A stretch of DNA of 64,000 bases from Taenia hydatigena. Lineage: Eukaryota; Platyhelminthes; Cestoda; Cyclophyllidea; Taeniidae. The notes beneath the pieces are model-generated. The model was not told the origin of the DNA. It made no database searches and was given only the letters and a program-made list of their open reading frames with translations. Position 1 is the first letter of the stretch. Every line of letters begins with the position of its first letter. Of this stretch, positions 25,605-37,179 are shown piece after piece. The position numbers and the translations under genes are program-made. The stretch is taken from positions 25,065,886-25,129,885 of the forward strand of contig JADWOT020000001.1 in assembly GCA_036345935.2 (NCBI GenBank), given 5' to 3'.

Positions 25605-26215
25605 CTAAAATTTTGCTTTTGGCCGATACCTGAAGACGTGAGGAGAATGTGCTATAAGAAGATGGGTCTGTTAGAGTACCTTGAGAAATCCATTGAGGAG
25701 TCAATGAAAGGCGATGATTAAATGGAAAGCAAAAGTGCTCCAAAGACCTGTGAAGAATTCGATAATCTCAATGGCACAGACGCGCAAAATTTTTCCGCCA
25801 TTTTTAGAAAATGGCGTTCGATGAAGCAGGATAGGAAGGGTCTTGCAAGGAAGAAGAAGCCACCACAAAACTGCGTTCAAAAGACCTGCATGCGCGCAAA
25901 TCATGCGACTGCTAATGCTCCTAACAACCTGCCAAAAAGGCCATCATCGCCGACGCGCCCAAAGCCACCTCCGCATCCGCAACCGAAATTGCGTGCACAA
26001 ATACAAAATGCGGCCAAAAAGACGTCAACACGCATTGCCCCAAATTTGCCTCCACAATCAAGGACAAAGTCCATCTTCGTCTACAAAAAAGGCCTTGATA
26101 CCGGACTTCGCGTTGCGACAGGTCCACGGATTGCCCGCTTTGCCACCAATAACCGTTTTCGGTAAGCGTCAATCAAGGACACCAACCATTGAAATCCAGT
26201 AGAGGCGACCAAAGG
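25605..26215 (+). pseudogene. Basic Pro-rich protein, unit B copy (broken)
   Basis: This is homologous to the intact frame at 5793-6674. It starts inside the gene at FCFWPIPEDVRRM because the first 20 or so codons are deleted or replaced. A TAA stop interrupts it just before 25722, after GLLEYLEKSIEESMKGDD. From 25722 it is open again for 147 codons. A frameshift near 26070-26085 moves the continuation (PALPPITVFGKR, then TPTIEIQ) into another frame, and a TAG follows. The middle is Pro/Arg/Lys-rich like unit A but lacks a section of about 20 residues. Confidence 0.7.
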
Positions 26216-26428
26216 AGCGACATACGATTCGAAGACAACCGACCACTTTCCATTGTCGAAGGAAAACAAACCAACGTGCCTAAAAGATATCCTTACTTGA
26301 AAGAAAAAGTTAAAATTCAAACTACTAATAAAAAATGGAGCAATATTAAAGTACCAACTGCGAAGAGAATAAGGTAACTGAGGGCAGCTGAACGGAGGAA
26401 CTCAAACGAGCGCGCATGATGCACGATA

Positions 26429-26677
26429 TTACATTAATGCCTGCAGTTGCCAGCCAACAGTACAAAGCATGAAAAGTGGCGGATATGTTCTAATGAAAGT
26501 CTCATCGTACTTAGCACGAATTGTGAAAATGCTCCCGATGATCACCTGCGGTTGATGTGAAAGGTTGTGGCGATTGTGAAGGCAATCATGATTGTCTTTA
26601 CATGTAAGAATGTGCACATCCAACAGAGGTCTGTCGACAAAATTGGCCATCACTGTTAAGCTAGGAGCAAACTTCAC
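26429..26677 (-). other. Antisense open frame upstream of Hsp70, unit B
   Basis: This 82-codon open frame matches the antisense frames at 6770-7000 (-) and 48737-48943 (+). It shares LLDVHIL, HNRHNL and QVIIGSI with the unit A frame. Confidence 0.25.
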
Positions 26678-27830
26678 ATGCGTTATAGTCTTCCAAGCTC
26701 CGCAAGGTGGAAATAATTGTCAGCGTTCAAGTTCTACGTACAACTCCAAGCTGTGCTGTCTTGACGAATAAAGGGCGTCTTCTCGGCGACACAACATAAA
26801 CTAGGCGAACTTGCACTCTATTTGTACGGTTTTCGATGCAAAGCTCCTGGTCAGACACCATCCCAACGATGAGATTTTGCAAGACGACATGAAGCATCGA
26901 CCACTCAAAGTCGTAAATTCGTAGTGGGGTCGACGTTTTGGTAGAATATCAAGATGAGACAAGAAATTATCTGCGGAGGAGATTTCATACACGGCACTGC
27001 TGAGGATGAGGGGGACAGTGAAGGCGTGTATAGACAAATAGGTGACAAATTCTGCAGTCGCAGCGCCAAAATACTTCTATGACAGTCATTGGCAGGCGAT
27101 GGGAGACGTCGGACAATTGCCAGATTTAAATGTGTTATGGATCGGCAATGAGCTTACAGCAGCTGCTATCGCGCATTGTTCTGAGCGAAAGGCCTGACGC
27201 GCAACGCGGTGTGCTCGGCTTCGACTTCGGTTGTGAGACCTCCGATGGGTTCATTTTGTCCATCAGGGATGGAACATTTGAAGTGGAGTCGAGTGATGGT
27301 GACACGAATTGGAGTAGCAAGGGCTCTCATTCTCAAATGGCAATTCACTATGCAGAGTTTTGCATGCAAACGCAAAAGTGCAAGGATCCGACGACCTTCA
27401 AGAAAGCCATCAGTCATTTGAGAAGGGCTCGCGAGGTGGCAAAAAGGGTGCTAACGTCTCCTGAATACACAAACATTATTGAAAAATCGTCGCGTGAGGA
27501 AATTGAATTCAGTAAGATCCTCACGCAGAGTCTGTTTGGGCAGCTGTGTCAAATCCCTTTCATAAGACTCTGGATCCAGTGAAACAGACAGTAAATGATG
27601 CAAAGTTGGATAAAGATGGCATTCACGAGGTATTGATGGTAGGCGAATCGACGCGCATTCTGAAGATGTTGCAGGACTTCTTTAATGGCAAGCAGATGAA
27701 CACTTCCAAAAATCCGGATAGAACAGTGGCATACGGTGCGGCGTCGCTGACATTCACTCTTGTTAGTGACAAGTTGAGGAAGGTGCAGAAACTGTTGTTA
27801 ATTGAATCACCACCACCCTCACAGGACGAC
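26646..27830 (+). pseudogene. Hsp70 pseudogene, unit B (truncated, two long open halves)
   Basis: It begins AITVKLGANFTCVIVF (26646), where Hsp70 has A-I-G-I-D-L-G-T-T-Y-S-C-V-G-V-F, and continues with KVEII, TVFDAKLL and DDMKHRPLKVVN. Stops fall around 26763 and 26990-27060. From 27130 to 27582 it is open and reads SIRDGTFEVESSDGDTNW and REVAKRVL. A single missing A in the AAA run near 27550 shifts the frame. The next frame continues NPFHKTLDPVKQ, IHEVLMVGESTRI, LQDFFNGKQM and VAYGAAS. Similarity stops near 27825, so the substrate-binding domain is absent. Glycines of the phosphate loop are replaced (FDFGCET). It is not a working chaperone as it stands. Confidence 0.9.
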
Positions 27831-27849
27831 AAAGATCCTCTTCTCTCTG

Positions 27850-28095
27850 CAGCATCAACAAGCGGATTATTCCGCGTGGGTGATTCCGTGAAAGATCATG
27901 GTGATGCCACGTGGTAGATGGAAGGATGTCAAGTTGCGCCTCCTCCGCTAACTCGTGGCAGAAAAGCATCTGGTGCATTGTTAGTTGCCATTCGAGAAAG
28001 CACTTACAGCAGATAGGTTAGTATTGGACTGTGAAGCCCAGCATAATGAGTAGATTCCCATTGTGGTGCGTGCGGTCGACAGCGACTCTCTCATA
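27850..28095 (+). repeat. Hsp70 3' flank block shared with 11980-12235
   Basis: Directly after the point where Hsp70 similarity ends, this block matches 11980-12235 at both DNA and translation level (GLFRVGDSVKDHGDATW, then a stop, then GALLVAI). It marks the breakpoint that replaced the Hsp70 C-terminal half in this copy. Confidence 0.55.
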
Positions 28096-28369
28096 CCTGC
28101 GTGTAAATGGTTTGATATCAAGTTGGGGTTACAAATAATTTCATAACCCCACCAAAAATATGAAATTAAAGGAGACATCACTCGGTCGCCATTTTTGCAT
28201 TTGCCACGACTGTTTCACTTGTGGTTTGATGCATAACATCGCGCTAAAAGATTTTGATAAATTGGACCGTTAAAGTAGACCTTGCCCATCAGGCGGAGCT
28301 TTACTGATAGGCATGGGATCCAACACCTTTCCTCATAGACTGATGTGCGTGTGAGGTACCAACATAAAA

Positions 28370-28920
28370 GCAGCAGGAGTTGTGGATACAAAGCACTTCT
28401 GGCCTGGTGGCGAAGAATTATCAGTGGTTCCTTATTTTGGCCACCGATGTTATGGTGGTGGAAAAGGGAGCAGCTGACAGTAAGTCGTATCCCCTTATTT
28501 TACTATGATCAGCATTTGACGTGTTCTAATGCTTTTTTAGTCATGAATTGTTCAATAGTCTTTTGCACATCTTCAACGCATAGTAGCAGCAGATACATTC
28601 CACTAGATCTTCTCACTGTGAGCCTATCTCACTCTCTCTGTGGTTTGAGTTGCAAGTCTCTGCACTTTTATATTATCATTCGATAGAAATTGACACGTTT
28701 GGATTTGTCAAATAATAAGTGACTATCGCTACTGATTAGTAGCTGCTTCTTTCATTTAGTTACAACGCTCCAAACAAATAAAGTTGTCATCGCTTTTCGA
28801 AATATTGACCAAATATTGCTGCTATAGTTCACCCCCATTTCCAATTTCTTTTGACTTTGCATACTTTTTAGACTTGCATTAGAGCATTCCTATCATGCTA
28901 CAGGTTATTCATGAAGTTGC
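28370..28920 (+). repeat. Block duplicated at 39505-39850
   Basis: The block starts at a TACAAAGCACTTCTGG core, includes TGATCAGCA and ends at a TATCATGCTACAGGTT-like run. All three recur in the same order at 39505-39850. One shared frame reads T-K-H-F-W in both. Here it continues PGGEELSVVPYFGHRCYGGG and is followed by a GTAAGT donor-like site (28481-28486). It may be a decayed exon, and no family is recognised. Confidence 0.45.
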
Positions 28921-28929
28921 ATGCGGGTA

Positions 28930-31900
28930 TGATCTAATATATAGAATTCGACCAATAAAGATTATTCTTACTTTTGCCAAGAAGGCGTGCATAGTGTAGA
29001 ATTATTGCCCATTCCAGATTATATCTATATTTTACAACTGAATAGCCCGTTTCTCTGAGACTGGTGGAGCGAGATGGCGGCTTAGAATCAAGGGGTTAAT
29101 TGTATCCTAACGACACTTTGAGCACCCAAGAACTAGTAACCTCTAAAGCAGCAGCAATGCTAATAATCTTTATCCCGCGAAGGACATTTGTCCCTTTACC
29201 TTTCTTACAGATACCACGATTCTTAAATTCAATTGAATGAGGCTAGAACTAGAATATTTGGACTGAACAGACATTGCCGAACTAGGCGGAGTTACATCCA
29301 TCAGCTTCGAATTCTTTGCTCCTTTTAAGGATACATACTAGAAAGGTGGCTGTTATAAAGAAAGTGTAAACAAGGCAAACTCACCAACACAGTGATGGGA
29401 ACGGTAATCCTCACACGAATTTATGAATTGCGTTTAGCACTACCACAGCACGTGATGATGTCGGCCTCTCCCTGTTACCTTAATGCACCATATTGGGTGA
29501 GAGGTGTGGTCACCCATTCAGTTCTAGAGCAATGAACGCTGATTAGCAGTCATGTACGTATTTTTGGTACGTAGAATCTGCTTTACATCACCGGCCCCTA
29601 CGCTGTCCACTCAAGTTGCATTTGGCTTTACACAACTTATCACTATTCTGCGATCTAGATTCCTTCCTCTCTTTCTTTACCTAATTGATGGAGGCATGAG
29701 GATGGCACGGTAGAAGTGAATGCTGGCATTATGTCCTGCAATAAACTCGCTTTCAAAGCATGCTGAGGACCGCGAAAGCTTTTGTCGAAAATGCATAAAA
29801 ATGAAAGCAGGAAAAGTGCATGTCAATCGCCGCATGGATAATAGATGATAGTGATGTGGTGGCAACCCTCCGCCAATTATTGACGCTGCACATGGCGACT
29901 GAGGACTAGATTAGGCTTAGTCAACCAAATCCTATGACTGAGATGCAATCGCACGAAAAATAGAAACATTCAGCGTTGGTGGTGCTGCAAATCCAAGCAT
30001 CATCAAGCTCAATGCATTTTTCGTGGCTTAAAAGCCAAAATCAACGCAGTTCCGTGTGCTTTCTTGTGAGCTCGGTCCTGAAATTGCAACTCATTCATGA
30101 ATGCGGCTACTGACAGTTTCCCAGTGACAAAATAAGGTGTTGTTTCTGTTTGTTTTTAAGCCGAAATTAATTGAGCTCCACATCACAGGTGAAATGGTAA
30201 CCAATTCTGGAAACAAAATCAAGCATCTCTAAGTCTATTCATGCGAAATGCTTTTATCCAAGAAGCTAACTTCGCTAATGATTTCATGCAAAACTTAACG
30301 CTATTGTCAAACAGCGCATAAGTGGATTTAGTTGGTTCATTGGAGCATTTAAATGTCAAGACTTAGCTAGCTAAGCGCCTTAGATTTACACGGGTTGGCA
30401 TCGCAGGCAGTCCGCCTTGGCCAATTTTATGGTTGGAGAAAAACGATGATTATTTAGAGTAGACGGACAGTCCTTACTTTACAGTCCACGATTTTTAGAC
30501 AATTCACATAACATGGCGTTCTTGATAACTAGACTTAATCAGTGCAGTCAGTTGTAAGCCTGAGTAGCAAATAATTGCTAAGAAGATGTCTCAGTAGATG
30601 GAAGATATGTGAGTGTACGCTAAAATCTTAATCATTAGCAAAAAAATTTGGTCTTCTTGAGTGGTTTTATGCAAGAGAGCAGTGTGGCTGCGCGCTAGAG
30701 GGTCAACGTCAATCCCCAACGTGACTTGTGGTTGGAACGTTGCTGCTCCCATTAATTAGTCTAAGTCTTAATAATAGGACTTATGACAGAGAAATTGGGG
30801 TGACGGTAAACGCATTTCAATAGAATTTGCAATGTTTTGAACACTAGACGCACTAACAATGATGTTTACTAAACAACTTTGGGTTGGATTAAAGCATAGA
30901 CTGCTGATTATATTCCAAGTGTGTCAGGCGTCCTCCTAAGTTCTCTTCTCTAGTGATTTGGGAACAAATGGGCACATGGTGAGGAGGTGGACTACATATG
31001 CTACTTAGAGTAATACGTCGCAGAAAATATTTGTCGAAAAAGTGGTTGTACAGCAAAAAATATATGAGAATCTCTGCATAGCGTCCCAACTGCCTACGTA
31101 TGACGGCGCATCTAGAAAGCAGGCGTAGTCAATTCTTGTTATTCACCTCCCCATTTTTCATGGTGCTATTAGTATACCTTAGTATTTAGTAGCTTAACAA
31201 AAGGAATATTCCACACAATTGTGCCAAACGGCTTTTTTATTTTATGGAAGTTGAGGTGCTGATATATAATCCACTCTCATTTCACTTTTCCTGGAGTTTC
31301 GTGAGTTCTACGAACATTCAGCTGAGCTGCGATGTTCGGAGATTGGCCGAACCAAGGGCTGACATATCTAAGCTAGTTGCACAACCATCTGCTAAGGACG
31401 ACATCCATGAGAATGTTGATGCTTAAGTGAGAGAAATCACTTGCTATGTGTTGGACCCGAAAAAGCTCACGATGTTATTTTCAAGATAAGGATAAATAAA
31501 AGAATCACTTTTGTATGCACGAGCTCATTGAAACGCTGTTAATAGATAGATTAGGACAAGTAATTAAAGTGGAAAACGTCACACAGAGTAGCAGCATTTG
31601 GTAAAAATTATCCTAGTTAGACAAAAAATGCTAAAACATTTCATATGCAAGCGCAATTCAGTCCTGCCGCACCCTTCAACAGGCATATTTCCGTAGAACA
31701 GTGGGGCCAGAACTCAGAATATTTTAGCTAAAAGTCAAAGGTACAACATTTTTAATGAAGATGCGGCACTAAAACCCTCACTTTGTTACAATTTTATTAG
31801 ATTTATAAGGGCTATAATACGTTGTGTTGGCATTAAAAGGCCGAAAAGTTGGTAACTCGTAAAGGGAAACAAGTTGAAGTGTCCGCAAAAGTGACCACCA

Positions 31901-32270
31901 GTCATGGATTTCCGAAGTGTAAAACCGCAAACGTCACAGATGATGTGGTCACCCCCGGTGGATCGACACCTAAAACGTTGCACAAAGTGATGACGGCAGC
32001 AATCTAAAATACCGTCACTGTTTTTACTAAGTAATTTAACTTAAAGCATGACCTACCGCTAAGTTTAACTTGTTGTGCATCCGCTGCATATAGTTCCCTG
32101 CGCTTTAATCTATGTCAATGAGTCGACTTGACTTCAAGGTACAGATGTAAGCAGGCATTTAACAGCTTTTATCGTTGTCACAGCGTTTCGTACTACACCA
32201 TCAGAGCCAAAACTCATCACGGTGTAACCCAAAAATGTATTGGACGCTAGCTGACATTTACAGTGTTTCA
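28930..32270. other. Long stretch without a supported gene
   Basis: No open frame here combines splice signals with a recognisable domain, and I see no tandem repeat. Confidence 0.4.
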
Positions 32271-32279
32271 TTTCCCACA

Positions 32280-32657
32280 GCTCCCCTGATTGTGCATCCG
32301 CTCACGGTACGAGCCATTTCAAAGACACAAATCAAACTTGAGTAGGATCATCAATCCGCACAATGTGCATGCTTTAATACCGTTTCAGGTGGCACTCCAA
32401 TAAGTGTCAAAGTCAATGACAACATGACAACATCCGTTATAGTTGATGGTCTACGACCAAATACAGGTTATTTGTGCCATCTGGAGTCCAGCACGATTTC
32501 AGCAGATGGACAGAGTCAGGCGGAATGTGTAAAAGCTTCTGACCCACCGCTTCCCATTCAGAACATGGCTGTAGGTGAGCCAAAGCGTTTGCGTCTTATC
32601 TTCCCATCTTTAATGGCACAAAGGTCCAGAATACAAAAGCCGCGTCATGCTATTTGA
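32280..32657 (+). pseudogene. Fibronectin type III exon with a stop at the core Trp
   Basis: After a strong acceptor (TTTCATTTCCCACAG) the frame reads a complete Fn3 domain: PLIVHPLTVRAISKTQIKLE, a TAG at 32343-32345 where the conserved domain Trp (usually TGG) belongs, then GGTPISVKV, VIVDGLRPNTGYLCHLESST and the start of a second Fn3 (PPLPIQNMAVGEPKRLRL). The exon enters in phase 1, as is typical for Fn3 exons of cell-surface receptors. The second domain shifts frame near 32610, where FNG continues in another frame. The domain is unlike the EG95-family Fn3 and looks like part of a multi-Fn3 receptor. It is most likely a relic, and neighbouring exons were not found. Confidence 0.65.
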
Positions 32658-32659
32658 CA

Positions 32660-35360
32660 AAATATGCGCACCGGGACTTACACAAACTAATTTAATTCAA
32701 ATCGACTCCTTAAATCCTATCTGAACCAAATCAGAAGGGTGAATTTTGGATCTAGATAATAAGTGCTGTAAATTTTATTAAGTGTCATGATGGTTCAGAA
32801 TGTCGTGGCCAAGAAGCGCGCCTACTCCCTATTTTTGCTGAACGACGGCAATATCAGAAGCGTAAAGGAATGAAAAGAATTTGCCTCGAACAAACTTGCG
32901 ATACACGCAGATTTTATATCATTTAGTTTGGTTTAAGTGTCCAAAACCTAAATGAACTCTGCGCATACCAAAGTGAGTTAATTACATTGGCAGACTACCA
33001 CTATGGCTTTAACGCAGATGCTGCTGCAGGCTTCTAGCTTGAAAAATTCACCCTCGTCAGAGTAAAGCACAACTCATTTACGAAGCAGCTGTGGAAGTGG
33101 CAAAACCATTTTAAAAACACCAGAAATATTAAAACACAAAAAATCGTAAACCACTGCTTGTGAATCTGCGGCACAAGTCAATGCCGAATTAGAAATTCTC
33201 CAAATTTTATCCTTGGTTTCGTTCGAACGCCTTTGTATGGTAGCAAAATTTAAGTCCACACTATTATGCAGTCCTAACGCCCCCAGTGAGATTAATTACT
33301 AACAGAATTTCTTGTCCACGTAGGAGAGGAGAAAAGCAGTGCTACGACTAGCAGATTCGGTTTAACTTCTTTGATTGCTGGCGTGTTAATAGTGCCCGCT
33401 TGAACTCACCTGAGTCAATGCTATTGTAACTGCTTGTTATCCGCGTAGAATATCATAACCATGAAAATCACTCTTGTCAAGCCAGCCTTTCTCCCCCATA
33501 TATGCTTCCAAGCTGCAATGAATTTAAAAATCGCGATTCGTTTGTGCCTATTTAACAGCTATAAGCTCTGCCACTGTGTGAATTGTTGAAAGAAAAATTT
33601 TTCCCATTTTTATTCTACTTTTTGGTCATCTTGATATGGAAACCCTGAGTAGATAGGCACTTTATTAGCATTAAAGAAAAATGAGGCAAAATTCTTAAAC
33701 TTCAGTGATTTGTTTTTTTTTTTACGTAAAAGTGGTCGGACACCTACCTGCGGTGTAGAAATCTTAAAATACTTAAGCATCACTGGACTTAGTTGCCTTT
33801 AGCCTGATTGCTTGAATACTGGACGTAATAGATTTAGAACAGGGAGTACTTTGCCATAAGTTGAATGAGTAGACAAAGCCTACTCACTAATCTGGCCTTA
33901 AAGCAGCAAGCAATTTCTCATCTTATACGAGCTCTATTGATTAATGCAATGCGACACAGGAATTTGATTGACGCTTCTGTGCGATTACTTCTCAGATCCT
34001 AAAGGTACAAAACCACCTCAAGGACTATTTAAAACCCAACATCTTGCTCTAATATTCATGTTCAAACCTTTTAAATCTTCTGAAATAGGAACAAGTATGT
34101 GACGCATAGTTCTCGATGTGTCATCGTTGAGTAACCGAGCATTCTTCTGAGATTTGTAGGTAGATACAAGTAACCAACTGGAGAGCTGAATAAATTTACA
34201 GTAGTTCGTGCTATGGCTAAAATATGAAACACACCATGCCCCGCGAGGGATATAGGAAGTGCATGTGGCATTTTAGATGCCGCCAATGCCTACCTTATTA
34301 TCTTGAAATTAGCGATGCTTGGCTCAATGGGAAACAAAGGTGAAGCTAAAACTGCGTTATTTTGATTCCCGCGATGTCATTTCTACCGTTTTACAGGGAA
34401 TGAGTGTGAGACGAATGCAACATGCCAATTAGCCTACATTTTCTGTTTCATTTATGGTAAACTGTGGCTGCGTACTTCCAGACTCATAAGAGGTGGGAGC
34501 AGAGCTGTTTCGTCCCAAACTCAGAAAATGCATCGCGAGCATTTCGATTTCAAACCACATTACCTTCTTCAGTCTCTGAGTAACAAACAGTTAAAGATTT
34601 CATTATGATTAGAAGCAGGGTGCGCAGACTTAGATGCCTTTTAAAACAAGTGCAAAGCTGCTAGTCTAAAATTATGGGCGTTAAATAAATTGTGCATACT
34701 CTTCCCCGGGACGACAACGTGATTCCTTGCCAGTTCTCCAAAATTCTTCCGACATTTGCCGAGGTCGAGTGGAATTCTACCCACCACCTCCTCTTTAATA
34801 GCTAGTTTCATTCGGGGTAGTGGTGATTTCTACCACTACAGGGAAATGTGTCAGTGCTCAAATTATCGCAGTTCACTCTACCCACTGTACTACCCATCCA
34901 TTCACCAGCTTCATTTTTAAGCATGTTTATTTTGCTATTCATGATGCATTCAGCTATTTTACTCTTTGATTTTTCCAACAAAAACGAACTTTAATAAGAC
35001 TCACTACCTGTTCCTCTGCTTGAATTAGTATCAAATCTGTCTGCAGCTAAATTGGACAATGTGAATCTTTGTATAATGTCCGAGTCGTGCGCTAGTTATC
35101 GATCATGCGGTGAAGATAACGAATGATTCATTGCACCGGGATACACAACTGCAAGCACCATCGCCTCCAGGGGTATTTAAAGCTTGCGTTAAAATCTGCT
35201 GACGTTGACGATGATGAGGGTGCCGTTATTCAACTGAGTATCAGGTGTTTTGGCAAGGTTAAGGTCAGATAAATACAATTATATTTATTTTGCACGCCAG
35301 CAATACTTTCAAAATAGCAGAAATTTCTATTTTACTGACATATTTCCTTGCACTCTGACT
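32660..35360. other. Stretch without a supported gene
   Basis: No recognisable coding exon is seen. A T homopolymer lies at 33713-33723. Confidence 0.4.
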
Positions 35361-35364
35361 ACAG

Positions 35365-35567
35365 GTAGGCACAGTATTGGTCAGCAATTTTTTTGGATGC
35401 ACTAGTTCGCCGTTAACTGCATCGCGCCATAGAGATGAAAGAGATCTCAAAGCTTATCCCAACAGACATGGGTCCATGCATTGCTTCGTTGGACAGACGT
35501 ACATTTACTTCATCGTGAGCCTCGAGTTTGCGTCTATTCTGTTGCTTTGGTGCAAAAGCAAATTATC
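35365..35567 (+). CDS. Candidate internal exon, unassigned
   Basis: A 203-nt open segment sits between a pyrimidine-rich acceptor (CTCTGACTACAG) and a donor (ATC|GTGAGT). It enters in phase 0 and leaves in phase 2. It encodes VLVSNFFGCTSS, RHRDERDLKAYP and a hydrophobic run YIYFIVSLEFASILLLW that could be a membrane span. No family or partner exon was identified. Confidence 0.3.
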
Positions 35568-36674
35568 GTGAGTGGATTAATAAGATCCCTAAGCATTTTG
35601 ACCGGGAGAATGATTTAAGGTTGACAAAATAAGAAGCATTTGGACCCGTAACTTATGCTTTTAATTCGTATTTTTTCTGTGGCCGTTGGTTTTCCGCGTT
35701 CACCGGATTAGAGCCGATGCATAAACCCTGGACAAAGTGCTCAGCTCGAAGTGCAAAGTAGTCCTCTGCTTCCTTTAAAGGCACAGCCAATTTGAAATAG
35801 CTCCGGAGTAGTTGAGCCAAATATGAAACCCGTAAAGCCTTGAATTGAATCGCATTTGCTTATGCCATTGCCGCAACATTAGTTTGTTTTTGTCCCCAAT
35901 TTATTATTTTATTTGTTGACATAGCATTGAATTACTGCGAGCAGACAGAGTACTGCGTGATTCCACGAAGAATTTACTTGACTTACCGCATTTTATGCAA
36001 ATCATGTTCAACGAAATGTTTACCTTACCATCAAATAGTCCATTGTATGAGCTCCTCATTTTATAAAGTCCCCTATGATCAAGCCGTGGCATCCTAGTAG
36101 AAAATGGGAAAATTATCACTCAGAGGATAAAATTATTGGATATTTCATGGCTTTTTAGTAGTTCCAGGCTTGTTCCTGCGTATTTAGGCACGCCCAATCA
36201 ATTATCATGGAAGGCGCCCTAATTTGAATGCTTCTACCCGGCTAAAAGTTTTGTTGTGGTCAAATGCTATAACACTACTCTATTATAGCTTCTTACCGCT
36301 TTGTCCTTAGCACAGTATTTTAACATTCCAGAAATATATAAGACCTTTGAACGCAGCCAAACACTGAAATTCATTACGGCTCAATTCATAGCGTTACTTG
36401 ACAACCAATGGCATTCCACAGATAGGCTGCTTTGGACGCAGCAGACAAATGTTTGTGCGATAAGGGCTGCGCTTGAAATTGCAAGAGTGCAAGTTAATAA
36501 CAATGATCTCTTATCCATTCAGCCATGAAATATTTTGGTAAACTAATCTTATACACACTTAGAGCCAGTGATGGCAATGTATGCTCGTAAAAAATTGTTC
36601 AAGCATGGCAATGAACATGGCGACGATGAAGAGGATTCCAGTAAGATCGCATAAATGGTTCATTCATCATAAAA

Positions 36675-37112
36675 TTACTTTCCAACTTCGTTCCTATACC
36701 TGTTTGCGATTACAAGGATTAATGTAAGCAACTCCGCACACTGGCCGAATAGCGACATCTGACCTACCCTTGTGCTCCATCCAGCCCTCCCTTTAGCAAT
36801 ATTTGCAAAGCAATTGTGAAAAGTAGAGACTGTCCGAAATAATCTGAAGAGACTAAAAGCTGACAAGCCCTCCAAGCCTAGCATCAAAAATTGCGTAAGT
36901 AATGCTAGGCCATGCGGTCTCGTCGTGAATGGTATCACTAGTTTATCTAGATCCGTAAATGCACAACCATGTGTAGGTAGTATTTTGGCTGATGTCATGG
37001 CTTTGCGTAATTGCTTCTTCTTCAAACACTGTGCCTTTGAAAAACTGTCTCCAGAGCTGTTACAGGTCCTTTTTATGGGCACCAAATCCACCGCCCGCGT
37101 CACAGCAGTCAT
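36675..37112 (-). CDS. Unassigned open frame of 145 codons with hydrophobic stretches
   Basis: This is the longest minus-strand open frame in this part of the window. A possible start Met precedes TSAKILPTHGCAFTDLDKLV. A middle part reads LEGLSAFSLFRLFRTVS, and the end has a hydrophobic run CAELLTLILVIANR before a CAG|GTATAG donor-like site. A faint likeness to peroxisomal PEX11 proteins (L-D-K-L-V near the start, R-L-F-R-x-V-S) was noticed, but the central PEX11 region is missing, so I do not assign it. It could be a decayed exon or chance. Confidence 0.2.
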   Translation of the reverse strand: MTAVTRAVDLVPIKRTCNSSGDSFSKAQCLKKKQLRKAMTSAKILPTHGCAFTDLDKLVIPFTTRPHGLALLTQFLMLGLEGLSAFSLFRLFRTVSTFHNCFANIAKGRAGWSTRVGQMSLFGQCAELLTLILVIANRYRNEVGK

Positions 37113-37179
37113 GGTAGGAAAGGATTTGCGGATTTGTTTAGTTACACGTTCGCGTTTGAAGCATCCAATTATTTAAAAT

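Larger units (their letters stand above)
20930..28100 (+). repeat. Segmental duplication unit B
   Basis: This is the second direct copy of the unit in A, about 21 kb downstream and in the same orientation. Matching runs include the section around 24355-24400 (A 3570-3610), where the shared GTCTGCGGAGCAGAC core is almost unchanged. B lacks most of the A section 3.7-4.5 kb, has a shortened start of the Pro-rich gene, and has an Hsp70 cut off in its second half. Between 22 and 25.5 kb I see no intact gene. Confidence 0.85.
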
